Assembly (NCBI GenBank): GCA_041751955.1
Contig: JBGSIB010000005.1
Span: 5,309 to 69,308 of the forward strand
Direction of reading: 5' to 3'
Length of the DNA stretch: 64,000 nt
Source of the DNA: UBA2040 sp041751955
GTDB lineage: Bacteria; Bacteroidota; Bacteroidia; Flavobacteriales_D; Crocinitomicaceae
The notes below the pieces were generated by a model. The model worked only from the letters and a program-made list of their open reading frames with translations, was not told the DNA's origin and made no database searches. Made by a program: the position numbers and the translations under genes. Positions 17,289 through 25,357 of the stretch are shown here, one piece after another; within the stretch, counting starts at the first letter, position 1; every line of letters starts with the position of its first letter.

Positions 17289-19517
17289 TCAGTCCAACCA
17301 AATTTCATCCATAAACAACCAAGGCATATGCCCTGCGCCGTTCTGGCCTTCTGGGATATTGTCCATGCAATTTATCGTGACTTCAAGATATCTCGTTTTC
17401 TTTCCGAGGGAAATTTTCATCAATTCCTTATCAACTTTTGATTCCAGTGTTTTCCATTTCTTGCCATTTTTCGAATAGCGAAGACTTATTGTTTCTGGCA
17501 AATAAATCCATGAAGATGGAGCTGAAAGCATACTGATGTTCAGATCATTTACAAGTTTCTTGTTGTTTAAATCGAATTTCAACTGAACATCGCCTTCATT
17601 AAAACCCAACCATTCTTTTCCATTCCATGGACGCGCGCCTATTACTCCATCGCTTAAGGTCAATGCTCCTTTGCCCGGATAATAGGTGCTTGGACTTGGC
17701 GTAATTGTCCATGATTCGCCCAAAGTGCTGTGCTGCAAAATATGGAGACTGGACGTATCTTGTGTTGTTCCCGTTACGGTTTTGGCTTTGATTTTTATCC
17801 AACGTGGACGAAGCGTTTTCTTTAAAACCACCGTGTTTCCATCTTTGAGCTGGAGTGATTCGTCAGATTTCAGATCGATATCTATTTTTTGCGCTGGATC
17901 AATCGTTTCGTAACTTACTTCTACTCCATCTGGACTTGAGGTAATCAAAGTTGTCATGTACAAAGCGGCAGTCGAAAAATTTGCTTTTTTTTCTTTCAAG
18001 CGAGGAAATTCATGCGTTTCCAGACGATTCAGAAAAGTTGCATAGTCTTGATTCGTACCCCAAAGCACTTCAGACAAAGCGATCATTCTCGGCAAAATCA
18101 TGTATTCAACTTGCTCGAAATTATCGATGTATTCGGTCCATAGATTCGCTTGAGCACCGATAATTAGTCCTTGTTTGTCAGCTCTTAATTCTTCTGGAAT
18201 TGGTTGGAAACTGTACACTTTTTCCAAAGTTGTGTAACCACCAATGGCCAAAGGCTCACCCTTTCTATCACTTTGATAATGATCAAAATAGCAGTGAGAA
18301 CCGGGTGTCATAATCACCATATGATCTTGTTCAGCAGCCTCTATTCCACCTTTGATTCCACGCCACGACATAACCACGGCGTTCTGAGAAAGACCACCTT
18401 CTAATATTTCATCCCAGCCGATTAAGGTCTTTCCTTTTCCTTGGAGGAATTTATCCATCTCTTTGATGAAAAAAGATTGCAACTGCTCTTCGTTTTTTAA
18501 ATTGTGCTTTTCCATTTGAAGCTGACAATTGTCGCACGCTTTCCATGCTGTTTTTGGCGCTTCGTCACCGCCAATATGAATGTATTTTCCTGGGAAAAGT
18601 TCGACTACTTCAGACAAAATATTTTGTAAAAAAGTGATCGTTTCATCTTTGGAACAAAATACTTTTTCGAAAACACCCCACGTTTCAGCAACTGGAACGC
18701 GAACACCATCGCAAGAATATTCTGGATACGCGGCCAAAGCGGCTCTTGCATGACCTGGCATTTCAATTTCTGGGATGACTTCAATAAATAAGTCGGCTGC
18801 ATATGCTACAATTTCTTTGATCTGCTTTTGTGTATAGAATCCTTTGTGCTCAATTCCGTCATAAACTTGTGGATCAACTGAAGCATGACCTTTCAGAGTT
18901 TGAGCGCGAACGCTTCCAATCTCTGTTAACTTGGGATAACGCTTGATTTCAATGCGCCAACCCTGATCGTCTGTCAAATGCCAATGAAATTTATTGAATT
19001 TGTAGCGCGCCATCCAATCCAAGTACTTTTTGACTTCCTCCACGGTAAAAAAATGCCGACTAACGTCCAAATGCATGCCGCGGTATTGAAAATTAGGTTC
19101 ATCGCTGATGGTAACATTTTGCAAATAATATTGACCTTCATTTTTTAAAATAAGCTGACGAAGCGTTTGAAAAGCATAAAATAGGGATGCATCACTCGAA
19201 TAGGAAATCTTAATTTTTTTATCAATTTTGATGGAATAACTGTCTGGCGGAGCATTCGTTAATCTTTGGAAAAGTACATCGCCACCCTCTGCGACAAACA
19301 AGGTATTTATTTTCAAATCATGGGGCAAATACCATTTTAAATAGTCTTGACCAGACATCGGTAAATCTTTGGTGGAAACCATTACCATTTCACCAAAATA
19401 AAACTCGCCAGTCATACTTGTGTAATTCTGTGGATGGGGGAAAACAGGACAATCTTGCGCTATACCTAGGGTAACTGAAAATAGTAAAAGGGTGAAAAGT
19501 ATATTTTTCAATGACAT
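17289..19517 (-). CDS. Family 20 glycoside hydrolase (beta-N-acetylhexosaminidase) with C-terminal discoidin-like domain
   Basis: Exported enzyme removing terminal beta-linked GlcNAc or GalNAc, 742 residues. A signal peptide ends at GIAQ (20). A GH20b-like N-domain (25-140) precedes the catalytic barrel (142-480), with RGMHLDVSRHFF, FHWHLTDDQGWRIEIK and the catalytic pair in HIGGDEAPK (Asp 318, Glu 319), used in substrate-assisted catalysis. After a linker domain the C-terminus resembles an F5/8 type C carbohydrate-binding fold (ISLRYSKNGKKWK). No T9SS tail is obvious. It starts 3 nt after the stop of the kinase-like gene upstream, a tight two-gene operon pointing to amino-sugar scavenging. 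Confidence 0.93.
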   Translation of the reverse strand: MSLKNILFTLLLFSVTLGIAQDCPVFPHPQNYTSMTGEFYFGEMVMVSTKDLPMSGQDYLKWYLPHDLKINTLFVAEGGDVLFQRLTNAPPDSYSIKIDKKIKISYSSDASLFYAFQTLRQLILKNEGQYYLQNVTISDEPNFQYRGMHLDVSRHFFTVEEVKKYLDWMARYKFNKFHWHLTDDQGWRIEIKRYPKLTEIGSVRAQTLKGHASVDPQVYDGIEHKGFYTQKQIKEIVAYAADLFIEVIPEIEMPGHARAALAAYPEYSCDGVRVPVAETWGVFEKVFCSKDETITFLQNILSEVVELFPGKYIHIGGDEAPKTAWKACDNCQLQMEKHNLKNEEQLQSFFIKEMDKFLQGKGKTLIGWDEILEGGLSQNAVVMSWRGIKGGIEAAEQDHMVIMTPGSHCYFDHYQSDRKGEPLAIGGYTTLEKVYSFQPIPEELRADKQGLIIGAQANLWTEYIDNFEQVEYMILPRMIALSEVLWGTNQDYATFLNRLETHEFPRLKEKKANFSTAALYMTTLITSSPDGVEVSYETIDPAQKIDIDLKSDESLQLKDGNTVVLKKTLRPRWIKIKAKTVTGTTQDTSSLHILQHSTLGESWTITPSPSTYYPGKGALTLSDGVIGARPWNGKEWLGFNEGDVQLKFDLNNKKLVNDLNISMLSAPSSWIYLPETISLRYSKNGKKWKTLESKVDKELMKISLGKKTRYLEVTINCMDNIPEGQNGAGHMPWLFMDEIWLD

Positions 19518-19520
19518 GTT

Positions 19521-20351
19521 TTAAAGGTGTTTTCTGTAAAATTTAATCAATTGTTCAATGGGGCGTGCAACGATTTTTCCGGGTGTAAATCCGTGTTTGT
19601 GACAAGCCCTTTTGAGAATTTCTTCGTGAAAATAAGCATAACTACCAACGAAATGTATCGTCTCCTCTTTTTTCAAATTGGTCACGACATACTTTTCGAA
19701 AAACAAATCAAAATTGTGTTGATGATAAGCCTCAAATTCAAACAAATTATCGTTCAACTTTGCTGCTATTTGAAGAATCAATTCGTCACTTATTTCACTT
19801 GATTTAATTTCAGCCAATTCGCTCAAAGTCAACACAGATTGAAGAATTGCGCTCTGTCCAAGAGACATTTTTCCTGTCATAAAATCGTTCAAAACCATTT
19901 TTCCAAAATAATATCCGCCACCTTCATCCCCCAGTTTTCTGCCCAAACCACCAAAATGATGCTGAACCTCCTTTTTTGAAAATTCGATGAAAACTGATCC
20001 AGAACCTAAAATGGCGGTATGACCGTTCAATTCGCCCAAAGTAGCTTCACATGCCGATTGCAGATCGCCTTTAACCGTAATCTCCTGAAAACCAAATGCT
20101 TCAAATTTCTCTTTCAGTTCGGCAGCTTTTTCTATGTTATTGCATCCTGCACCGAAAAAAAACAATTCCGTTTCATCGTATTTCACATCGATTTGCTCTA
20201 GGATATTGTGCAATCGTCTCCAATTGAACTTTTCCCAATTGAGTGGATGCAGTGAGTCGCTTTTGGTTCTTGAACTATTCCCATCAAAAGAAAGTAAAGC
20301 CCAATCCGTTTTGGAACCGCCACTTTCGCCAATGAGGATATGTTTTTTCAT
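19521..20351 (-). CDS. N-acetylglucosamine kinase-like protein (BadF/BadG/BcrA/BcrD ATPase family)
   Basis: ASKHA-fold ATPase of 276 residues. The phosphate-1 motif is IGESGGSKTDWALL (7-20), phosphate-2 is AILGSGSVFIEF, and the region GGLGRKLGDEGGGYYFG is typical for the eukaryotic-type GlcNAc kinase branch. The family phosphorylates GlcNAc to GlcNAc-6-phosphate in the cytoplasm. Its position directly before the GH20 hexosaminidase supports this substrate: one gene releases the sugar, the other traps it. Substrate remains an inference; other BadF-type ATPases activate enzymes by electron transfer, but these carry Cys ligands not seen here. Confidence 0.82.
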   Translation of the reverse strand: MKKHILIGESGGSKTDWALLSFDGNSSRTKSDSLHPLNWEKFNWRRLHNILEQIDVKYDETELFFFGAGCNNIEKAAELKEKFEAFGFQEITVKGDLQSACEATLGELNGHTAILGSGSVFIEFSKKEVQHHFGGLGRKLGDEGGGYYFGKMVLNDFMTGKMSLGQSAILQSVLTLSELAEIKSSEISDELILQIAAKLNDNLFEFEAYHQHNFDLFFEKYVVTNLKKEETIHFVGSYAYFHEEILKRACHKHGFTPGKIVARPIEQLIKFYRKHL

Positions 20352-20537
20352 GAATTAAAGGTAAGCAACTTGGGAGGATTGAAAATGTAATCTGCGAAAA
20401 ATCTGTAAAAGTTTGATGAGAAGAGCAACAAGTCAATCTTCTCAATGGAATGCAAACTCACCAGATATCATTAAAACTAATTTATAAAAGATTACATAGA
20501 TTTAAACCTACACTCACTTGCATTTAAGAATTCAATT

Positions 20538-21350
20538 TCACTTAGAATAAAACTTTTCTCTAACCAACTGGCCATTTTTCAATTCAAATTGTAAATAGTA
20601 AATTCCAGAAGATAGCGTATTGAAATGAACCTGTAATTCGTTATTTTCCATTCGATTGGTGAAGTTTACTTCTCTACCATCAGAACTCGTGATGCGTAAA
20701 TTTGAAATCGGAGACGATAAACCCATAATTTTTAAACCATAATCTGTGAGAAGAAGCATATGGCTTCTTGCGTTCATCTCGTTTAAATTAGCTGTTTCTT
20801 CACCAATTACAAGCTCAGTAATATATATATGTCCTGGGTTGGCTGAAGTTCCCGATCCGTGTGTAATAATTAGACTATCGATATTTTCGAATTTCACACC
20901 AATAACTCCATTCGCACTGCTAGAGCCAAGTGCAGGGGAAATAGTATTGCCTGAAACCATTACCCCTGATTGATAAAATACGACCGGAAATTCAGAAAAT
21001 ACGAGTTGGTCATTCCAATTGGTTCCATAATTAACGTCATAAACATAAAAGCTTAAATCAATGGTTTCTGAAAATAAGAATTTGTAGGTATGTTGCACTC
21101 CTCCAAACCCAAAATCATCAATGCCAGTGACCACTATTGAATGTCCATACAAAACACTGCAGTATTCTTCAACCAATTCGGAAACTTCAATATCAATTCC
21201 ACTATTATCGATATTTTGACAAACCGCACCTCCAATTAAATAACCATCATCACACCAGTTGAATACTTGTGCATTAACAGGATATGTCAATATTGTAAGA
21301 TTTAACAATAACAGAAAGAAATCGTATCGGTGTTTTGTTATCCTATTCAT
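20538..21350 (-). CDS. Secreted protein with T9SS type A sorting domain, function unknown
   Basis: Predicted exported protein of 270 residues. A long signal peptide ends near VNAQ (28). The body contains two Cys pairs early on (WCDDGYLIGGAVCQN, EEYC) and beta-rich segments without recognisable enzyme motifs. The last 80 residues form a T9SS type A-like tail (ISNLRITSSDGREV ... LSSGIYYLQFELKNGQLVREKF), marking secretion and surface anchoring. No neighbour shares its strand closely: the kinase-like gene lies 186 nt downstream. Confidence 0.75.
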   Translation of the reverse strand: MNRITKHRYDFFLLLLNLTILTYPVNAQVFNWCDDGYLIGGAVCQNIDNSGIDIEVSELVEEYCSVLYGHSIVVTGIDDFGFGGVQHTYKFLFSETIDLSFYVYDVNYGTNWNDQLVFSEFPVVFYQSGVMVSGNTISPALGSSSANGVIGVKFENIDSLIITHGSGTSANPGHIYITELVIGEETANLNEMNARSHMLLLTDYGLKIMGLSSPISNLRITSSDGREVNFTNRMENNELQVHFNTLSSGIYYLQFELKNGQLVREKFYSK

Positions 21351-21716
21351 GCTTGAATTCTTTAAATATTCTTAAATGTAGGATAAAAATAGGCTCATAT
21401 AAACGGTTTGGAAAAGAGTTGACTGAAGTGTATTAAATGCTGATTCTGATGTTAGCAGATTTTACCTTTTCTTTTCAGCTTCTGCACCCTATTTTTGGGA
21501 TTTATCGGATGTATTAAAAGTTAAAATGATAAAAGTACCTTCTCTATGATTGTTTGTTTTTACCCATATCATTCTGTCCCGATACGATTCAGTCTGGTTG
21601 AGAGAATGATTTGAAGAATATTTTCTTGTAAGATTTTGTGGAATAAAAGAATTTAAAACAGATTATCAACAACCAATTCTATCAAAAGTTTTTCTCCAAA
21701 TACCCCAAAAAAGGTA
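21351..21716. other. Non-coding stretch before the imelysin operon
   Basis: No gene is seen here. The stretch is AT-rich, without a convincing hairpin terminator, and separates a minus-strand gene from the plus-strand operon, so it holds two divergent control regions. A short open frame across 21666-21911 on the minus strand lacks support. Confidence 0.5.
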
Positions 21717-21747
21717 TTGGTCACTCAACACAGTCAAGGTACTTTTG
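21717..21747 (+). promoter_or_regulatory. Complete Bacteroidota promoter for the DUF4856-imelysin-HTTM-TonB operon
   Basis: TTG at 21717-21719 and TACTTTTG at 21740-21747 are separated by 20 nt, matching the TTG-N19-21-TAnnTTTG consensus. It lies 42 nt before the first ATG. This is the clearest full promoter in the window. No Fur-box palindrome was recognised by eye. Confidence 0.7.
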
Positions 21748-21789
21748 TCAGGTAGTTTAGAATGAATATAAATAAAAAAATAAATAAAC

Positions 21790-22917
21790 ATGAAAATCAA
21801 ACTTTTGACCTTAGTATTTGGAATCATTGCACTAACTGCTTGTAAAAAAAGAGGTTGTACTGATGAAACTGCCGTTAATTTCGACAAGAAAGCAAAAAAA
21901 GACAACGGCACTTGTGTTTATGAGGTAAGTTCTTATGCTATTCCAAGTACCTATCAATTCAATGATGCTAACGGAAATTCAACGGTTTCTTTTTCGGGAC
22001 AAACCGAGAGATTGAATCAATTGGATGAGATGATTGCCTATGCCGAGTCTGGAGAAATTGGAGTGATTTCTGCTCAAATTCTAAAAGATATGTTCAGTAA
22101 TTCCAACAATCCTTTTTCTTTTTCCAGTACGAAACAATTGAAAGACAAATGCTTTAGTTTGGATGTAGCTTTAATTGAAAGTTATTTTGATTCTATTGCT
22201 GCGGCTAGTCAAAATTTTGGGCAAACGGCCGCATCTGGTCAAGCAGGCACTCTGACATCAGGAAACAGCACTTATCTTATCAGTGCAAATGGGTTCGATT
22301 ATGCTGAAATGATTGAAAAATCAGTGATGGGTGCCGTCTTTATGTACCAAGCTTTGAATGTTTATTTAGGACCAGATAAAATGAATGTGGACAATTCAGT
22401 TCCGGTTGATCCCACTAATGGCGAATATTATACCACCATGCAACACCATTGGGACGAAGCTTTTGGTTACTTTGGGGTTCCTGTGGACTTCCCAACCATT
22501 CCAGCAACACGTTTTTGGGGAAAATATTGTCAAAGTCAAAATGCAAACTTAGGTTCCAATAATTTAATGATGTCCAACTTTTTGAAAGGTAGAGCAGCGA
22601 TCGGTGAAAAAATATATGCCGATCGCGATGCGGCCATTCAAAATATCCAAAAAACTTGGGAAGATATTTCAGCAAACCAAGCCATTACCTATTTGACAGC
22701 GGCAATTGGCTATTATGGAAATGACAATGCAAAATACTTGCACGGTCTGAGTGAAGCCTATGCATTCGCATTCAATATTCGATATGCGCCCTCTGCAACG
22801 CGCAATATGACCATAGCCGAGCACAATGCACTAATGGCAGCATTTGGTACAAATCTTTGGGATTTATCCTTGACCGACTTAAACGCGATTAAAGCAAGCT
22901 TAGAATCAAAATACTAG
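21790..22917 (+). CDS. DUF4856 domain lipoprotein
   Basis: First gene of the operon, 375 residues. A lipoprotein leader ends at IALTAC (Cys 18) and is followed by a short Cys-containing segment (RGCTDETAVNFDKKAK ... GTC) like the small repeat seen on many Bacteroidota secreted proteins. The main domain, starting at YAIPSTYQF, is helical and matches DUF4856 in wording (HHWDEAFGYFGVP, a central FWGKYC, YLHGLSEAYAF, near-C-terminal LWDLSLTDLNAIKA). DUF4856 genes usually neighbour imelysin genes, and the domain may be a distant imelysin relative. It probably sits at the cell envelope. Exact function unknown; the gap to the next gene is 4 nt. Confidence 0.85.
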   Translation: MKIKLLTLVFGIIALTACKKRGCTDETAVNFDKKAKKDNGTCVYEVSSYAIPSTYQFNDANGNSTVSFSGQTERLNQLDEMIAYAESGEIGVISAQILKDMFSNSNNPFSFSSTKQLKDKCFSLDVALIESYFDSIAAASQNFGQTAASGQAGTLTSGNSTYLISANGFDYAEMIEKSVMGAVFMYQALNVYLGPDKMNVDNSVPVDPTNGEYYTTMQHHWDEAFGYFGVPVDFPTIPATRFWGKYCQSQNANLGSNNLMMSNFLKGRAAIGEKIYADRDAAIQNIQKTWEDISANQAITYLTAAIGYYGNDNAKYLHGLSEAYAFAFNIRYAPSATRNMTIAEHNALMAAFGTNLWDLSLTDLNAIKASLESKY

Positions 22918-22921
22918 CATC

Positions 22922-23989
22922 ATGATAAAAAAACTGTTTTTCTTTCTTTTTCTTTCTGTAATCTTCTTTTCTGCTTGCAAGAAAAAAAATACGGTTGACG
23001 AAATGAATTTCAATAAAACCGCCCTATTGGTTCAAGTTTCTGAGAAAATCGCTTTACCGCGTTACATCGATTTACAAAATGAAATCAACTATCTAATTGC
23101 TGATTGGGAAACCTTTAAAAATCAGCCCAATGCTGGAACTTTGGATGCCGTTAAAACGAAATGGCTAAATGCCAATATCCGTTTTCAGAGGGTGAAAATG
23201 TTCAATTTTGGTCCAGCCTTAAATCATGGATTGAAAGCGAGTTTCGGAACTTTCCCATCAGATACTGCAAAAATAATTAGTAATGTATCAACTGTAAATC
23301 CAGATTTATTCGCTCTTTCGAACATTGATGCGATTGGTTTTCCAGCGCTTGAATATTTATTTTATCGCAATGATGCTCTGAATTCATTGACTACTCAACA
23401 AGACTTGAAAAATTACGTCGATGCTATTTTAATTAAAATGAAAAGTGAGATTGATCTTGTAGTCAACGAATGGAACACGAGTTACACCAACATTTTCCCA
23501 AATTCCACTGGGACAGAATCTACTAGTGGTTTTTCACTATTAATTAATGCTTTCAATCAAGATTTTGAACTCGCAAAGAATGCTAAATTGGGAATTCCTA
23601 TTGGCAAGCAAAGCCTAGGTATTCCTCAACTAGAATACGAAGAAGCTCCCTTTTCTAAAAAATCTGTTTTATTGCTCAAAGAAAACCTCATTGCTTTGCG
23701 TCATTTGTATGATGGAACAGGACAAGATGGTGTGAACGGTGTTGGATTTGACGATTATTTATTGGCTTTAGAAAAAAATAACGTGCAAGCTCAAATCACC
23801 GACAGATTCAATTTTAGTTTTGTTAAACTGGGATTTCTAAGTGACGATTTGGCTCTGGAAGTCGCGTCAAACCCTGCAGATTTGGATGAGCTGTATGTCA
23901 ACATGCAGGCCATGGTCGTTTATCTCAAAACAGACATGACCTCAGCCTTTGGCGTATTGATAACGTATCAGGATAATGACGGAGATTAA
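22922..23989 (+). CDS. Imelysin family lipoprotein
   Basis: Second gene of the operon, 355 residues. The lipoprotein leader ends at FFSAC (Cys 19). The rest is helical and fits the imelysin (M75-like) family, whose characterised members bind iron or haem rather than act as proteases. The signature region reads IGFPALEYLFYRND; the His of the classical GxHxxE motif is replaced by Pro while the Glu is kept, a variant known in part of the family. A second conserved region is LRHLYDGTGQDG. It is 4 nt after the DUF4856 gene and 3 nt before the HTTM gene, so the products are made together. Confidence 0.88.
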   Translation: MIKKLFFFLFLSVIFFSACKKKNTVDEMNFNKTALLVQVSEKIALPRYIDLQNEINYLIADWETFKNQPNAGTLDAVKTKWLNANIRFQRVKMFNFGPALNHGLKASFGTFPSDTAKIISNVSTVNPDLFALSNIDAIGFPALEYLFYRNDALNSLTTQQDLKNYVDAILIKMKSEIDLVVNEWNTSYTNIFPNSTGTESTSGFSLLINAFNQDFELAKNAKLGIPIGKQSLGIPQLEYEEAPFSKKSVLLLKENLIALRHLYDGTGQDGVNGVGFDDYLLALEKNNVQAQITDRFNFSFVKLGFLSDDLALEVASNPADLDELYVNMQAMVVYLKTDMTSAFGVLITYQDNDGD

Positions 23990-23992
23990 TTC

Positions 23993-25357
23993 ATGAGCCT
24001 TTTCTCTAAATCAGCTTATTCTTCTATCGCGCCTTTGGTCACTTTTCGGATCATCTTTGGCAGTTTAGCTTTTTTAGGAACTTTACGCTTTCTTTTAAAA
24101 GGTTGGGTTTATGATTTGTATATCGAACCCAAATTTTTCTTTGGATTTCTCGGCTTTGAATGGGTGAAACCATTTCCAGGAGAGTGGATGTATCTTCCTT
24201 TTATACTCATGCTTTTGGGTTCGTTGGGCATAATTTTGGGATTGTTTTACCGATTCAGTATCATCCTATTTTTTCTTTCCTTTACCTACATCGAATTATT
24301 GGATAAAACGAATTATCTCAACCACTACTATTTCGTTAGTCTCATTGCTTTTTTGATAATTTTCTTGCCGTGCAACAGAAAGTTCTCCTTGGACATCAAA
24401 TGGAGAAAAATGGATGAATGGTCCGTTACGAGAAGATTTCACATTCAGATCCTTCAGTTTCAAATCGCTTGTGTTTATTTCTTTGCGGGACTGGCAAAAA
24501 TAAACTCGGATTGGTTATTGGAAGCTGAACCTTTACATACTTGGTTGCAATCACACAGAGACATGCCTGTGCTTGGACCACTTTTTGCTGAAAAATGGCT
24601 TGCCTATGTGTTTTCTTGGTTTGGCTGTTTTTACGACTTGTTCATTGTCTTTTTCTTGCTGATTGCCCGAACCCGAATGTTCGCTTATCTCTTGGTTATT
24701 GTTTTTCATTTGATGACGGGTTGGCTCTTCCCTATCGGCGTTTTTCCTTATGTCATGATTGGTTGTACTTTGATTTTCTTTTCCAGTGATTTTCATGAAA
24801 AAATCATCAATTTCTTTAAAAAAAATGCCTTTTCGGTCCAAAAAGAATCTTTTGTTGCCAAATTCATAGAAAAGCGAAATGTTTGGCTTCATCGTCTTTT
24901 AGTTGTTTTCATCATTTTTCAAGTGATCATTCCCATGCGTTATATGCTCTATCCTGGCTCACTTTTTTGGAACGAAGAAGGTTTTCGTTTTTCGTGGCGC
25001 GTGATGCTTATGCACAAAGAAGGAAACGCTCAATTTCATGTAAAAGACACGAAGACCGGCGGTGAAATCGAGGTGCAAAACATGCATTTTTTGAACAAAA
25101 GACAAGAAGAACAAATGTCGACACAGCCTGATATGATTCTTCAATACGCTCATTTTCTGAAAGATAAATTCAAAGATAGTACATTGATTATCAATCAGAA
25201 ACTGTATAAAATCCATCAACCTACTGTTCATGCAGAAGTGTATGTTGTTTTAAACGGTCGACCATCTCAATTGATGATTTCCAAAAGCGTAGACTTGACC
25301 ACGAAAAATTATAATTTGAGACACCGAAATTGGCTTGAAAAATTTAAAGACGAATGA
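23993..25357 (+). CDS. HTTM-domain integral membrane protein (vitamin K gamma-carboxylase-like)
   Basis: Third gene of the operon, 454 residues. At least eight hydrophobic helices fill residues 15-320, then a soluble C-terminal tail of about 130 residues follows. The HTTM (horizontally transferred transmembrane) domain pattern is visible: an opening RIIFGSLAF, the YLNHYYFVSLIAFLIIFLP strand-helix, and FFAGLAKINSDWL. The domain is homologous to vitamin K-dependent gamma-glutamyl carboxylase, but most bacterial members have no proven activity and this one is shorter than the animal enzyme. Its fixed position between the imelysin and TonB receptor genes, overlapping the receptor start by 4 nt (ATGA), suggests a role in the same uptake pathway. 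Confidence 0.85.
   Translation: MSLFSKSAYSSIAPLVTFRIIFGSLAFLGTLRFLLKGWVYDLYIEPKFFFGFLGFEWVKPFPGEWMYLPFILMLLGSLGIILGLFYRFSIILFFLSFTYIELLDKTNYLNHYYFVSLIAFLIIFLPCNRKFSLDIKWRKMDEWSVTRRFHIQILQFQIACVYFFAGLAKINSDWLLEAEPLHTWLQSHRDMPVLGPLFAEKWLAYVFSWFGCFYDLFIVFFLLIARTRMFAYLLVIVFHLMTGWLFPIGVFPYVMIGCTLIFFSSDFHEKIINFFKKNAFSVQKESFVAKFIEKRNVWLHRLLVVFIIFQVIIPMRYMLYPGSLFWNEEGFRFSWRVMLMHKEGNAQFHVKDTKTGGEIEVQNMHFLNKRQEEQMSTQPDMILQYAHFLKDKFKDSTLIINQKLYKIHQPTVHAEVYVVLNGRPSQLMISKSVDLTTKNYNLRHRNWLEKFKDE

Noticed and set aside
16971..17441. 156-residue open frame on the plus strand
   Set aside because: It runs antisense to the DUF1059 gene and the 3' end of the GH20 gene, both with clear family motifs; its composition is not protein-like.
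20419..20444. GAGAAG...CTTCTC inverted repeat downstream of the T9SS type A gene
   Set aside because: Six-bp stem with a long loop and no T-run; too weak to call a terminator.
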